This document shows, piece after piece, positions 1 to 5,356 of a stretch of DNA of 15,059 bases; position 1 is the stretch's first letter; each line of letters starts with the position of its first letter. Below the pieces are notes generated by a model. That model was not told where the DNA came from, ran no database searches, and was given only the letters and a program-made list of their open reading frames with translations. This DNA is from JAYZDP01 sp036337765 (GTDB lineage Bacteria; Acidobacteriota; Thermoanaerobaculia; Multivoradales; Multivoraceae), in the NCBI GenBank assembly GCA_036337765.1, contig JAYZDP010000005.1, positions 1 to 15,059 on the forward strand, given 5' to 3'. The position numbers were made by a program, and so were the translations under genes.

Positions 1-516
1 GAGGCCGAGTCGAGTGCGTACGCCGATCACCCACTCTCGATCGGCCACGCTCAGACCATCTCGCAGCCCTATATCGTGGCCTTGATGTCCGAACTGCTCG
101 AGCTCGACGGGTCGGAGACTGTGCTCGAGATTGGGACAGGATCGGGCTATCAGGCGGCGGTGCTGGCCGAGCTGGCCGCACGGGTTTTCTCGATCGAGAT
201 CGTCGACGCCCTGGCTGCCGGCTCGCGCGCGCTTCTTGGCAGTCTGGGCTACGCCAACATCCAGATTCGTGCGGGTGACGGCTACCATGGGTGGCCCGAG
301 CACGCGCCGTTCGACGCGATCATCCTCACCGCGGCACCGCCCGAAGTGCCGGCGCCGCTCTTCGATCAACTCGCCGAAGGGGGCAGGTTGGTGGCACCTG
401 TCGGCGAGGATCGCCAAGACCTCGTTCGCTACCGCAAGGTCGACGGCCGAATCGAGAGCGAGGACGTGATTCCGGTGCGCTTCGTGCCGATGACCGGTGA
501 GGCGCAGAGGCGGTAG
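1..516 (+). CDS. pcm: Protein-L-isoaspartate O-methyltransferase, 3' part (5' end cut by window)
   Basis: This enzyme repairs damaged proteins by methylating L-isoaspartyl residues with S-adenosylmethionine in the cytosol. The reading frame is open from base 1. Its first visible stretch contains AYADHPLSIG and QTISQPYIVALM, the substrate-loop region typical of PCMT, followed by the SAM-binding motif VLEIGTGSGYQAA at visible residues 41-53. Further on come an acidic ribose-binding region (IEIV), the GDGYHGWP segment and a DAIILTAAPPEVP motif. About 171 residues are visible; full-length family members run to roughly 210-220, so the N-terminal 40 or so residues lie outside the window. A GTG at base 76 falls in the middle of the conserved core and is not the start. 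The stop is 10 bases before the next ATG, so the two genes may be cotranscribed. Family assignment is firm. Confidence 0.93.
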   Translation, partial: EAESSAYADHPLSIGHAQTISQPYIVALMSELLELDGSETVLEIGTGSGYQAAVLAELAARVFSIEIVDALAAGSRALLGSLGYANIQIRAGDGYHGWPEHAPFDAIILTAAPPEVPAPLFDQLAEGGRLVAPVGEDRQDLVRYRKVDGRIESEDVIPVRFVPMTGEAQRR

Positions 517-526
517 AGTCGCCCGC

Positions 527-1450
527 ATGAGATCGGTAGCTATGACCGTCCTCGCCATTGCGGCGCTTCTGGCGCTCGGCTGTGGCGGCGAGACGGCAGT
601 CGAGTCAGACACGCCCGCCGCGACCGGGCCCCTCTCGGTCTACACCGTCAACTACCCGCTGGCTTACTTCGCCGAGCGCGTCGGCGGCGAGATGGCTGAG
701 GTGCACTTCCCGGCACCCGCCGGCATCGATCCGGCCCACTGGTCGCCGAGCGCCGAAGAGATCGGCGGCTACCAGCAGGCAGATCTGGTGCTGCTCAATG
801 GCGCCGGCTACGCCGAGTGGACCGAGACCGCCGCCCTGCCACGCGCCCGGCTGATCGACACCTCCTACGACTTCGAGCGTCCCTTCATCATGCGCGACCA
901 GGCCGTCACTCACAGCCACGGTCCGATGGGGGAGCACTCCCACAGGGAGATGGCCTCGACCGTGTGGCTCGACCCGACCAACGCCGCGTCACAGGCCTCC
1001 TTCATCGCCAAGACCTTCGCGGCCGTGAGGCCGGATCACGCCGCCGCCTTCGAACAGCGTCGTGCCGCCCTCGTCGCTGACCTCGAGGCGATCGACGCCG
1101 ACTTCGCGTCGATTCTCGAATCGCGCATCGACACCGAGGTGCTGGCCTCGCACCCCCTCTACGATTACTTCGCCCGTCGCTACCGCCTCGATCTCACCGC
1201 GGTGACCTGGGAGCCGCACGAGGCCCCGACCGCGGAGATGTGGGCGTACCTCGACGAGCTTCACGACGAGACCGGAGCCACCTGGATGATCTGGGACGGC
1301 GAGCCCCTCGCCGAGACCCGGTCCGGGCTCGACGAGCGTGGCCTGAAGGTCGTGGTGCTCGACCCTCTGAGCAACCGCCCAGAGTCCGGCGACTTCCTCA
1401 CTGTTCTGCGCGGCAACGTGGAGAGTCTGCGGAGCGCCCTGGCCGAGTAG
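527..1450 (+). CDS. Metal (zinc/manganese-type) ABC transporter substrate-binding lipoprotein, ZnuA-like
   Basis: Likely a surface or periplasmic solute-binding lipoprotein of the cluster A-I (ZnuA/TroA) family that delivers a divalent metal to an ABC permease. From the ATG at 527 the protein has 307 residues. It opens with a short lipoprotein signal ending in LALGC (Cys19), then a TroA-like fold: GIDPAHW near residues 67-72, QADLVLLNGAGY near 84-95, a short His-rich loop with HSHG and EHSH (129-139), VWLDP (146-150), HPLYDYFARRY (209-219) and EPHEAP (229-234). The usual second ligand in DPHVWLDP is missing: the sequence reads STVWLDP. No ATPase or permease gene is adjacent, so the partner is elsewhere. 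A GTG at 497 overlaps pcm and would put extra residues before the signal peptide, so I prefer 527; ATG at 542 is also possible. Family is fairly sure; metal specificity is unknown. Confidence 0.85.
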   Translation: MRSVAMTVLAIAALLALGCGGETAVESDTPAATGPLSVYTVNYPLAYFAERVGGEMAEVHFPAPAGIDPAHWSPSAEEIGGYQQADLVLLNGAGYAEWTETAALPRARLIDTSYDFERPFIMRDQAVTHSHGPMGEHSHREMASTVWLDPTNAASQASFIAKTFAAVRPDHAAAFEQRRAALVADLEAIDADFASILESRIDTEVLASHPLYDYFARRYRLDLTAVTWEPHEAPTAEMWAYLDELHDETGATWMIWDGEPLAETRSGLDERGLKVVVLDPLSNRPESGDFLTVLRGNVESLRSALAE

Positions 1451-1649
1451 AAGAGCCTTGGCCTTCCGACTCCTCGCGGCCGCCCTTTCTCGGGTCGCGG
1501 TACTGGTTGTGCTGGGAAGGCTCGCGCCACTCGAGTAGCACCGTTGACTCTCGCAAGACGAAACTCAAGCGCTGATCCGCAGCGCTGCTGAGCGAAGCGA
1601 AGCACGCGCGGCCATCTGCTTCATCGGCCGACCGACGAAGGAGGGAGAA
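1451..1649. other. Intergenic stretch with three hairpins, no gene
   Basis: This 199-base gap lies between the metal-binding lipoprotein and the 3' end of the tRNA. I see no convincing coding frame. It holds three short inverted repeats: 1475-1499 (7-bp arms, 11-base loop, no U-run), 1568-1586 (7-bp perfect arms AGCGCTG/CAGCGCT, 5-base loop) and 1619-1640 (9-bp stem when read on the minus strand). The last two lie downstream of the minus-strand tRNA and may end its transcript. Confidence 0.5.
1619..1640 (-). terminator. Hairpin just downstream of tRNA-Ala, possible terminator or processing stem
   Basis: Read on the minus strand, 9-base arms CTTCGTCGG and CCGATGAAG enclose a 4-base loop. The one non-Watson-Crick position is a G-U wobble on this strand but would be an A-C mismatch on the plus strand, so the structure fits RNA made from the minus strand. 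It starts 10 bases after the encoded CCA of the tRNA. No U-run follows, so Rho-independent termination is uncertain. A second hairpin at 1568-1586, followed on the minus strand by a T-rich stretch, may do that job. Confidence 0.35.
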
Positions 1650-1725
1650 TGGTGGAGCAGATGGGATTTGAACCCACGACCCCCACGTTGCGAACGTGGT
1701 GCTCTCCCGACTGAGCTACTGCCCC
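1650..1725 (-). tRNA. tRNA-Ala, anticodon CGC
   Basis: The minus strand folds into a complete 76-nt cloverleaf. The acceptor stem is GGGGCAG/CTGCTCC and contains the G3-U70 wobble pair that is the alanine identity element. The other parts are: D-stem GCTC/GAGC; anticodon stem CCACG/CGTGG with loop TTCGCAA (anticodon CGC, plus-strand bases 1690-1692); a 5-base variable loop; and T-stem GTGGG/CCCAT with loop TTCAAAT. The discriminator is A and CCA is encoded (bases 1650-1652). It reads GCG codons, which are common in this GC-rich DNA. It lies alone, in the same direction as the gene upstream of it on the minus strand. Confidence 0.97.
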
Positions 1726-1738
1726 ACGCGGGATCCGG

Positions 1739-1744
1739 ATTGTA
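1739..1744 (-). promoter_or_regulatory. Candidate -10 box for tRNA-Ala
   Basis: On the minus strand TACAAT matches the TATAAT consensus in five of six positions and lies 13 bases upstream of the mature tRNA 5' end. I found no good -35 element at the usual spacing; that region is occupied by the GC-rich hairpin at 1755-1770. It is supported only by the box and its position. Confidence 0.4.
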
Positions 1745-1754
1745 GCCTAAGCCG

Positions 1755-1770
1755 AGCCGCGTGAGCGGCT
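1755..1770 (-). terminator. Short GC-rich hairpin at the end of the CBM9-like gene
   Basis: Perfect 6-base arms AGCCGC/GCGGCT around a 4-base loop start 1 base after the minus-strand stop codon at 1772-1774. No U-run follows, so it may only be a weak 3'-end stem. It separates the exported-protein gene from the candidate tRNA promoter. Confidence 0.3.
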
Positions 1771-1771
1771 T

Positions 1772-2422
1772 CTACTCGAAGCTCAGAGGGACCGGTTCGG
1801 CGCCCGATCGCCACAGCGCTTCCGATCCGGAGTCGTAGTCGGAGCGCTCGAACGAAGCGGTCCATCCGGCGCTGGGACCATCGGCGCCGAACAGCGACCA
1901 GGGAAGAAACACGCTGCCGATCCAGGCCTCTAACTTGTCCTGATGCGGCTTGCCCGGAACGAACATCGCACCCTCTCCGAGGACGATCGCAGCCGACTCG
2001 AGGCTGGTGGTTTCGTCTGCCGAGAGTGCCGTGCTGTCGCTGCCCGACACCCGCGCCGCCCGCAGCTGGCCGAGCCCGGAGAGGATCACGTGCACCGTCT
2101 TGGCGTCCGGCGACGTGAGGGTGACTCGAACCTGATCTTCACCGTCCAGTGCTGCGGCCGGGTCGGTCACCGACGCGGCGAGGCGCGTGTCCTCGCACTC
2201 GAAGCTGGTCCACACGCCCCTACCGTCGAAGCCGACGCGGAGCCGTGTGCTCAGGGCGAGTCCGGCCTCCTTGGCGAACGGCAGGCTCTTCGCCCTTAGA
2301 TTCGATGCCAGGGGATCGATCTGGCCATCGCTGCGCTTTACTACTAGCGGGCTCGGCTGCGCCGCTGCGACCGAGCAAACGATCAAGGCACTCAAGACGA
2401 ACACGAGCGGTCTGGTCAGCAT
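1772..2422 (-). CDS. Exported protein with a CBM9/DOMON-like beta-sandwich domain
   Basis: A 216-residue protein predicted to leave the cytoplasm. From the ATG at 2422 it has a typical Sec signal peptide: MLTRP, a hydrophobic core to about residue 20, and likely cleavage after AAA (residues 19-21). The mature part resembles family-9 carbohydrate-binding and related DOMON-like domains: a strand with GVWTSFECED (69-78), LDGEDQVRVTL (92-102), and a C-terminal block with AWIGSVFLPWSLFG (167-180) and GWTASFERSDY (186-196) that matches the usual pattern of aromatic and Arg residues. No catalytic domain is present, and its ligand cannot be told from sequence. The open frame reaches 2494, but residues before 2422 are polar and lack a start with a binding site, whereas AAGGGG lies about 9 bases before the chosen ATG. 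It is divergent from the AI-2E family gene. Confidence 0.72.
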   Translation of the reverse strand: MLTRPLVFVLSALIVCSVAAAQPSPLVVKRSDGQIDPLASNLRAKSLPFAKEAGLALSTRLRVGFDGRGVWTSFECEDTRLAASVTDPAAALDGEDQVRVTLTSPDAKTVHVILSGLGQLRAARVSGSDSTALSADETTSLESAAIVLGEGAMFVPGKPHQDKLEAWIGSVFLPWSLFGADGPSAGWTASFERSDYDSGSEALWRSGAEPVPLSFE

Positions 2423-2450
2423 CCAGCCATTCCCCTTTCGAGAGATTCGG

Positions 2451-2456
2451 ATTCTA
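2451..2456 (-). promoter_or_regulatory. Candidate -10 box for the CBM9-like gene
   Basis: TAGAAT on the minus strand lies 28 bases upstream of the ATG at 2422, leaving room for a short leader that holds the AAGGGG ribosome-binding site. No clear TTGACA-like -35 was found at 16-18 bases, so support is limited to the -10 box. Confidence 0.3.
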
Positions 2457-2497
2457 GCTGGCCGTTCGACTCTTCTCTCATCAATACACTGCAAGCC

Positions 2498-3568
2498 GTG
2501 AAGAGACTCGCCGTACCGAGCTGGCTCGTTGCCGTCGTGTCAGCGGCCGCTACCGTGGGAGTGGTGTTCGGGCTTCAGGCTGCGCGCAGCCTGTTGGTAC
2601 CGCTGCTGCTGGCGTTGTTTCTGGCCATCCTCGCGTCGACGCCGGTGCGCTGGCTGCGAAGCGTGCACGTTCCTGAATGGATTGCGGTGGCACTGGTGGT
2701 GCTAGGGATCTTCGGAGTCGTCTTGCTGGTTGCGGGGCTGGTCGGCACCTCGATCGCGGAGCTCACGCGCCGCATACCGCAGTACCAGGACCGCCTGCGT
2801 AGTGACTTTGCCAGCGTCGAGCAACGCCTGACGGAGGCGGGCATGTCGAGCGGCGAGATTCTCGACATGGTCGATCCGTCGGCTGCGCTCGGCCTCGCTG
2901 GAAACGTGCTCACGGGAGTGACCGGTGTCTTCGGCGGCGGCTTCCTGATCTTCTTCGCGCTGGTCTTCATGTTGCTGGAGGCTTCCCGCTTCCCCGACAA
3001 GCTGTACTACGCCTTTCGGGGCTCCGAGGAGACCCTTGCCCACTTCGGTCGGCTCAGCTGGGTGCTCAATCGCTATCTCGGGCTCAAGACTCTGACGAGT
3101 GCTCTGACCGGGGTGGCGATCTTCCTCTTTCTCAGCATCATCGGTCTCGACTTTGCCCTGCTGTGGGCGACGGTCGCGTTTCTCTTCAACTACATCCCAA
3201 ACATCGGCTCGGTGATCGCCTCGGTGCCTGCAGTCCTGATCGCCTACCTGCAACTGGGACCCGCAACGGCGATCGGGGTTGCCGTCGGCTATCTGGCGGT
3301 CAACGTCAGTGTCGGCAACCTTCTCGAGCCGCGCGTCATGGGCGAGGGGATGGGCTTGTCCACGCTCGTCGTGTTTCTCTCTCTGCTGTTCTGGGGCTTT
3401 GTCTTCGGACCGGTCGGTATGCTGCTGTCGGTGCCATTGACCATGAGCGTCAAGCTGGCGCTCGAGAGTGCAGATGCCACCCGTGACTGGGCGACGCTGT
3501 TGGCGGCCAAAGCGCCGTCATCGACCGGCGCGTCGGGCACGCGGGGAGACGGCCCGACACCCCCGTAG
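2498..3568 (+). CDS. AI-2E family transporter (PerM/YdiK-like membrane protein)
   Basis: A 356-residue inner-membrane protein of the AI-2E exporter-like superfamily (PF01594). Members include the autoinducer-2 exporter TqsA and Na+/H+ antiporters, so the substrate cannot be read from family alone. Hydrophobic segments lie at about residues 8-28, 30-50, 60-85, 145-160, 205-235, 240-262, 265-280 and 292-325. A soluble amphipathic stretch at 87-130 is usual for the family. Diagnostic motifs are FNYIPNIGSVIASVPA (residues 230-245) and NLLEPRVMGEGMGLS followed by LLFWGFVFGPVGMLLSVPL. The last 30 residues are low-complexity and polar. The start is GTG with no visible ribosome-binding site; TACACT, seven bases upstream, could be a -10 box giving a leaderless mRNA. 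It is divergent from the exported CBM9-like gene, with about 75 bases between the starts. Confidence 0.88.
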   Translation: MKRLAVPSWLVAVVSAAATVGVVFGLQAARSLLVPLLLALFLAILASTPVRWLRSVHVPEWIAVALVVLGIFGVVLLVAGLVGTSIAELTRRIPQYQDRLRSDFASVEQRLTEAGMSSGEILDMVDPSAALGLAGNVLTGVTGVFGGGFLIFFALVFMLLEASRFPDKLYYAFRGSEETLAHFGRLSWVLNRYLGLKTLTSALTGVAIFLFLSIIGLDFALLWATVAFLFNYIPNIGSVIASVPAVLIAYLQLGPATAIGVAVGYLAVNVSVGNLLEPRVMGEGMGLSTLVVFLSLLFWGFVFGPVGMLLSVPLTMSVKLALESADATRDWATLLAAKAPSSTGASGTRGDGPTPP

Positions 3569-3581
3569 TACTATCGAAAGC

Positions 3582-3625
3582 TCCGTCACATCGGGGGCTA
3601 CAAGCGCGAAGACACCTGTGACGGA
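3582..3625. repeat. Inverted repeat upstream of the DUF883 gene
   Basis: Perfect 9-base arms TCCGTCACA (3582-3590) and TGTGACGGA (3617-3625) are separated by 26 bases. They lie between the AI-2E stop and the DUF883 start. TACTAT at 3569-3574 could be a -10 box placing the transcript start at the left arm. The repeat may be a 5'-leader hairpin or a two-half-site operator; sequence alone cannot tell which. Confidence 0.45.
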
Positions 3626-3646
3626 CAACGACCCAAGCGAACACTC

Positions 3647-3651
3647 GGAGG
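3647..3651 (+). promoter_or_regulatory. Strong ribosome-binding site for the DUF883 gene
   Basis: GGAGG lies five bases before the ATG at 3657. It is the strongest Shine-Dalgarno match nearby and decides against upstream in-frame starts that run into the AI-2E gene. Confidence 0.7.
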
Positions 3652-3656
3652 AACCC

Positions 3657-3995
3657 ATGACTGAGAAAGTGAAATCGATGGAGCGCGCGAAAGAAGCGCT
3701 CAGCGGTGGTGTGGAGAAGACCAAGGCTGGCCTCGAAACGGCCAAGGGCAAGATCGTGGACGTGTCCGGCGGCGTTAAGACGCAGGCCGACAAGGCCGGT
3801 GCCTTCGCCAAGGACCGCGCTGGGGTGGCCGCGGAAGGCCTGCGTGACGGTTACGGCAGGGCGCGCAAGGATCTCGACAAGCTGGCTGAGGACGTCACGG
3901 TCTACGTGCGCGACAACCCCGGCAGGGCCGTTGTGATGGCGGGCGCGCTGGGGTTCTTCCTCGGCTTTCTCATCCGTGGCGAGCGCCGACGCTGA
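3657..3995 (+). CDS. DUF883 (ElaB/YqjD-like) membrane-anchored protein
   Basis: A 112-residue protein. Residues 1-85 are rich in Lys, Ala, Glu and Gly and would form long amphipathic helices (for example MERAKEAL, TKAGLETAKGK, RKDLDKLAEDV). The C-terminal membrane anchor begins with the family signature DNPGRAVVMAGALGFFLGF and ends in a basic tail RGERRR. This is the architecture of ElaB/YqjD/DUF883 proteins, C-tail-anchored inner-membrane proteins linked in Escherichia coli to ribosome association in stationary phase; whether that holds here is unknown. The start is fixed by GGAGG at 3647-3651, five bases before the ATG. The open frame extends further upstream, but that part overlaps the AI-2E gene and is not family-like. 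The stop overlaps the next short ORF. Confidence 0.85.
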   Translation: MTEKVKSMERAKEALSGGVEKTKAGLETAKGKIVDVSGGVKTQADKAGAFAKDRAGVAAEGLRDGYGRARKDLDKLAEDVTVYVRDNPGRAVVMAGALGFFLGFLIRGERRR

Positions 3996-4228
3996 CGTCT
4001 GAGCAGCGCAGCTTTTCGGAAGAGTTTCTCGACGCGCTCCTGCCGGAGGAGTTCGAGTGGGAAAGGCTTGCGTCGAGCTATCCGCTGACGGCTCTTCTCG
4101 TGGCGGGCGCTGCAGGATTCTGGCTCGGGCGAAAGAGCGGCGCAATGATCCTCGCCGCCGTATCGGAGTCGGCGACCGAGCGGGTGACGGGACTCGTGGA
4201 CCAGGTCCTCGGCGAGGACGAGGTTTAG
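3992..4228 (+). CDS. Short membrane ORF coupled to the DUF883 gene, apparent CTG start
   Basis: An open frame of 78 codons with coding-like base use (third positions mostly G or C). The product has an acidic N-terminal helix (SFSEEFLDALLPEEFEWE), one hydrophobic segment YPLTALLVAGAAGFWLG at about residues 30-46, a short basic GRKSG turn and an amphipathic C-terminal helix. The hydrophobic segment echoes the anchor of the upstream DUF883 protein (shared pattern of P, A, AGA, GF, LG), so it may be a diverged partner. There is no ATG, GTG or TTG between the in-frame stop at 3887 and the membrane segment. The most natural start is CTG at 3992, overlapping the upstream TGA as CTGA, which would couple translation. 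A -1 frameshift joining the two frames, or a sequence error, are alternatives. Function is unknown. Confidence 0.55.
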   Translation: MTSEQRSFSEEFLDALLPEEFEWERLASSYPLTALLVAGAAGFWLGRKSGAMILAAVSESATERVTGLVDQVLGEDEV

Positions 4229-4237
4229 ACCAGACTT

Positions 4238-4252
4238 CGCCCGTCACGGGCG
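4238..4252 (+). terminator. Small GC hairpin between the DUF883 pair and the phosphoesterase
   Basis: Perfect 6-base arms CGCCCG/CGGGCG with a 3-base loop, followed by TTTCGT. It lies 10 bases after the stop at 4228. The stem and U-run are short, so it is at best a weak attenuating terminator and does not exclude read-through. Confidence 0.3.
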
Positions 4253-4272
4253 TTTCGTGCGCGAGTGCGCGA

Positions 4273-5100
4273 GTGCGGAAGCTCCTCCACATCACCGATA
4301 TCCACTTCGGTCCGAACCACCTGCCCGACCGCGCCGCGGGGCTCGCCGCGCTGGTGAGCGAGCGCGAGCCCGACCACGTGGTGGTGTCCGGCGACCTCAC
4401 GCGGCGTGCCAAGCCGAGTCAGTTTCGCGCGGCGAGGCGCTGGCTCGATAGTCTCCGGCGCCCGGTCTTCGCGGTTCCCGGCAACCACGATGTGCCGATG
4501 TACCGATTCTGGGAGCGCCTGCTGGTGCCCTTCGGTGCCTGGGACAAGCACTGGGGCGGTGAGCGCGAGCCGTCTATCGCCGACAGCGAGCTGCACATGG
4601 TGGGGGTGAACTCCGCTACCAACTGGGCGATCGTGGGCGGCCGGCTGGGTGGTGCGACGCGCGACCGTTGCCGAGCTCGCTTCGCGTCGGCGGCTGCGGG
4701 CGCCTATCGCGTGGCCGTCATTCACCACAATCTGATCCGCCCGCCCGGGCTCGATGATCTTCCCTACGTGCCTTCCGGAACCGACGACACTCTCGAACTT
4801 TTGGCCGCCTCGGGCGTGGACCTAGTGCTCGGTGGGCACGCTCATCAGTCGTTTCGCGGTCGCAATCGCCATCCGGGGCGGGTAGGCCGAGCGCCGACCC
4901 TGATGCTCTACGCCGGTACAGCGTCCTCGAGTCGCGGTCGGGGAGCGGAGCGCGGCCAGAACACGTGCCACTGGATTGAGATCGGTGAGGACGGAGCCGA
5001 CGTCGGCTTCTGTCGGTGGTCCGATGAGGTGCGTGGCTTCGTCGAGGACTCCCGCCGTCACTTCGGGCGGTGCAGCGCTGGGAGCTTTGAAGATGAGTAA
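4273..5100 (+). CDS. Calcineurin-like metallophosphoesterase
   Basis: A 275-residue cytosolic two-metal hydrolase of the calcineurin-like/cyclic-nucleotide phosphodiesterase superfamily. All metal-binding blocks are present in order: HITDIHFG (Asp9, His11), SGDL (Asp41), PGNHD (Asn71, His72), IHHN (His151/152) and GGHAH (His189, His191). The arrangement is closest to CpdA-like and 3',5'-cAMP phosphodiesterase-like proteins, but the true substrate could be a cyclic nucleotide, a nucleotide sugar or another phosphoester. The frame is open much further upstream, but that part is an arginine-rich shadow of the preceding ORF. The first start that gives a normal family N-terminus is GTG at 4273, inside a short GCGAGTGC tandem repeat and without a clear ribosome-binding site. 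The 3' end overlaps the DUF2007 gene by 8 bases. Confidence 0.85.
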   Translation: MRKLLHITDIHFGPNHLPDRAAGLAALVSEREPDHVVVSGDLTRRAKPSQFRAARRWLDSLRRPVFAVPGNHDVPMYRFWERLLVPFGAWDKHWGGEREPSIADSELHMVGVNSATNWAIVGGRLGGATRDRCRARFASAAAGAYRVAVIHHNLIRPPGLDDLPYVPSGTDDTLELLAASGVDLVLGGHAHQSFRGRNRHPGRVGRAPTLMLYAGTASSSRGRGAERGQNTCHWIEIGEDGADVGFCRWSDEVRGFVEDSRRHFGRCSAGSFEDE

Positions 5101-5356
5101 AGAGTGGCCGATCGCCGAGGTTGTCTCGACTGAGATGGAGGCGCGGATGATCGAGGGGTTTCTCGAGAGCCGTGGGGTGGAGTGCCAGATCGAGTCGCTC
5201 CGCTTTCACCAAGAGCCGGTCAACCTGGGTCGGCTGAGCGAGGTGCGGGTTCGCGTAAGGACGGAGGATCTCGAGCGGGCCCGGGCACTACTGGAGGAGC
5301 TGCGCCGGTCACCACCGATGCTGGAGGAAGGCGCGGAGGGAGGCGACGGTAAATGA
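5093..5356 (+). CDS. DUF2007 family small protein
   Basis: An 87-residue soluble protein made of one DUF2007 domain (PF09413, annotated as a putative signal-transducing protein of unknown function). The visible pattern is WPIAEVVSTEMEARMIEGFL, then SRGVECQIES, then EVRVRVRTEDLERARALLEEL, giving a beta-alpha-beta-beta-alpha fold. The tail is acidic and Gly-rich. The ATG at 5093 is chosen because GGAG lies eight bases upstream and the domain begins right after it. The start lies inside the end of the phosphoesterase gene, and the stop overlaps the next ATG as ATGA, so translation is likely coupled on both sides. Such domains often sit beside unrelated enzymes; no partner can be named here. Confidence 0.8.
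   Translation: MSKEWPIAEVVSTEMEARMIEGFLESRGVECQIESLRFHQEPVNLGRLSEVRVRVRTEDLERARALLEELRRSPPMLEEGAEGGDGK

Noticed and set aside
1650..1725. Integration site at the tRNA-Ala
   Set aside because: No integrase, no duplicated tRNA 3' end and no change in gene character on either side.
1943..2501. Plus-strand open frames across the CBM9-like gene
   Set aside because: They have no domain resemblance and are antisense shadows; the minus-strand frame has a signal peptide and a recognisable fold.
4057..4272. Upstream extension of the metallophosphoesterase
   Set aside because: The translated extension is arginine/glycine-rich shadow sequence and overlaps the better-supported ORF at 3992-4228 in another frame.
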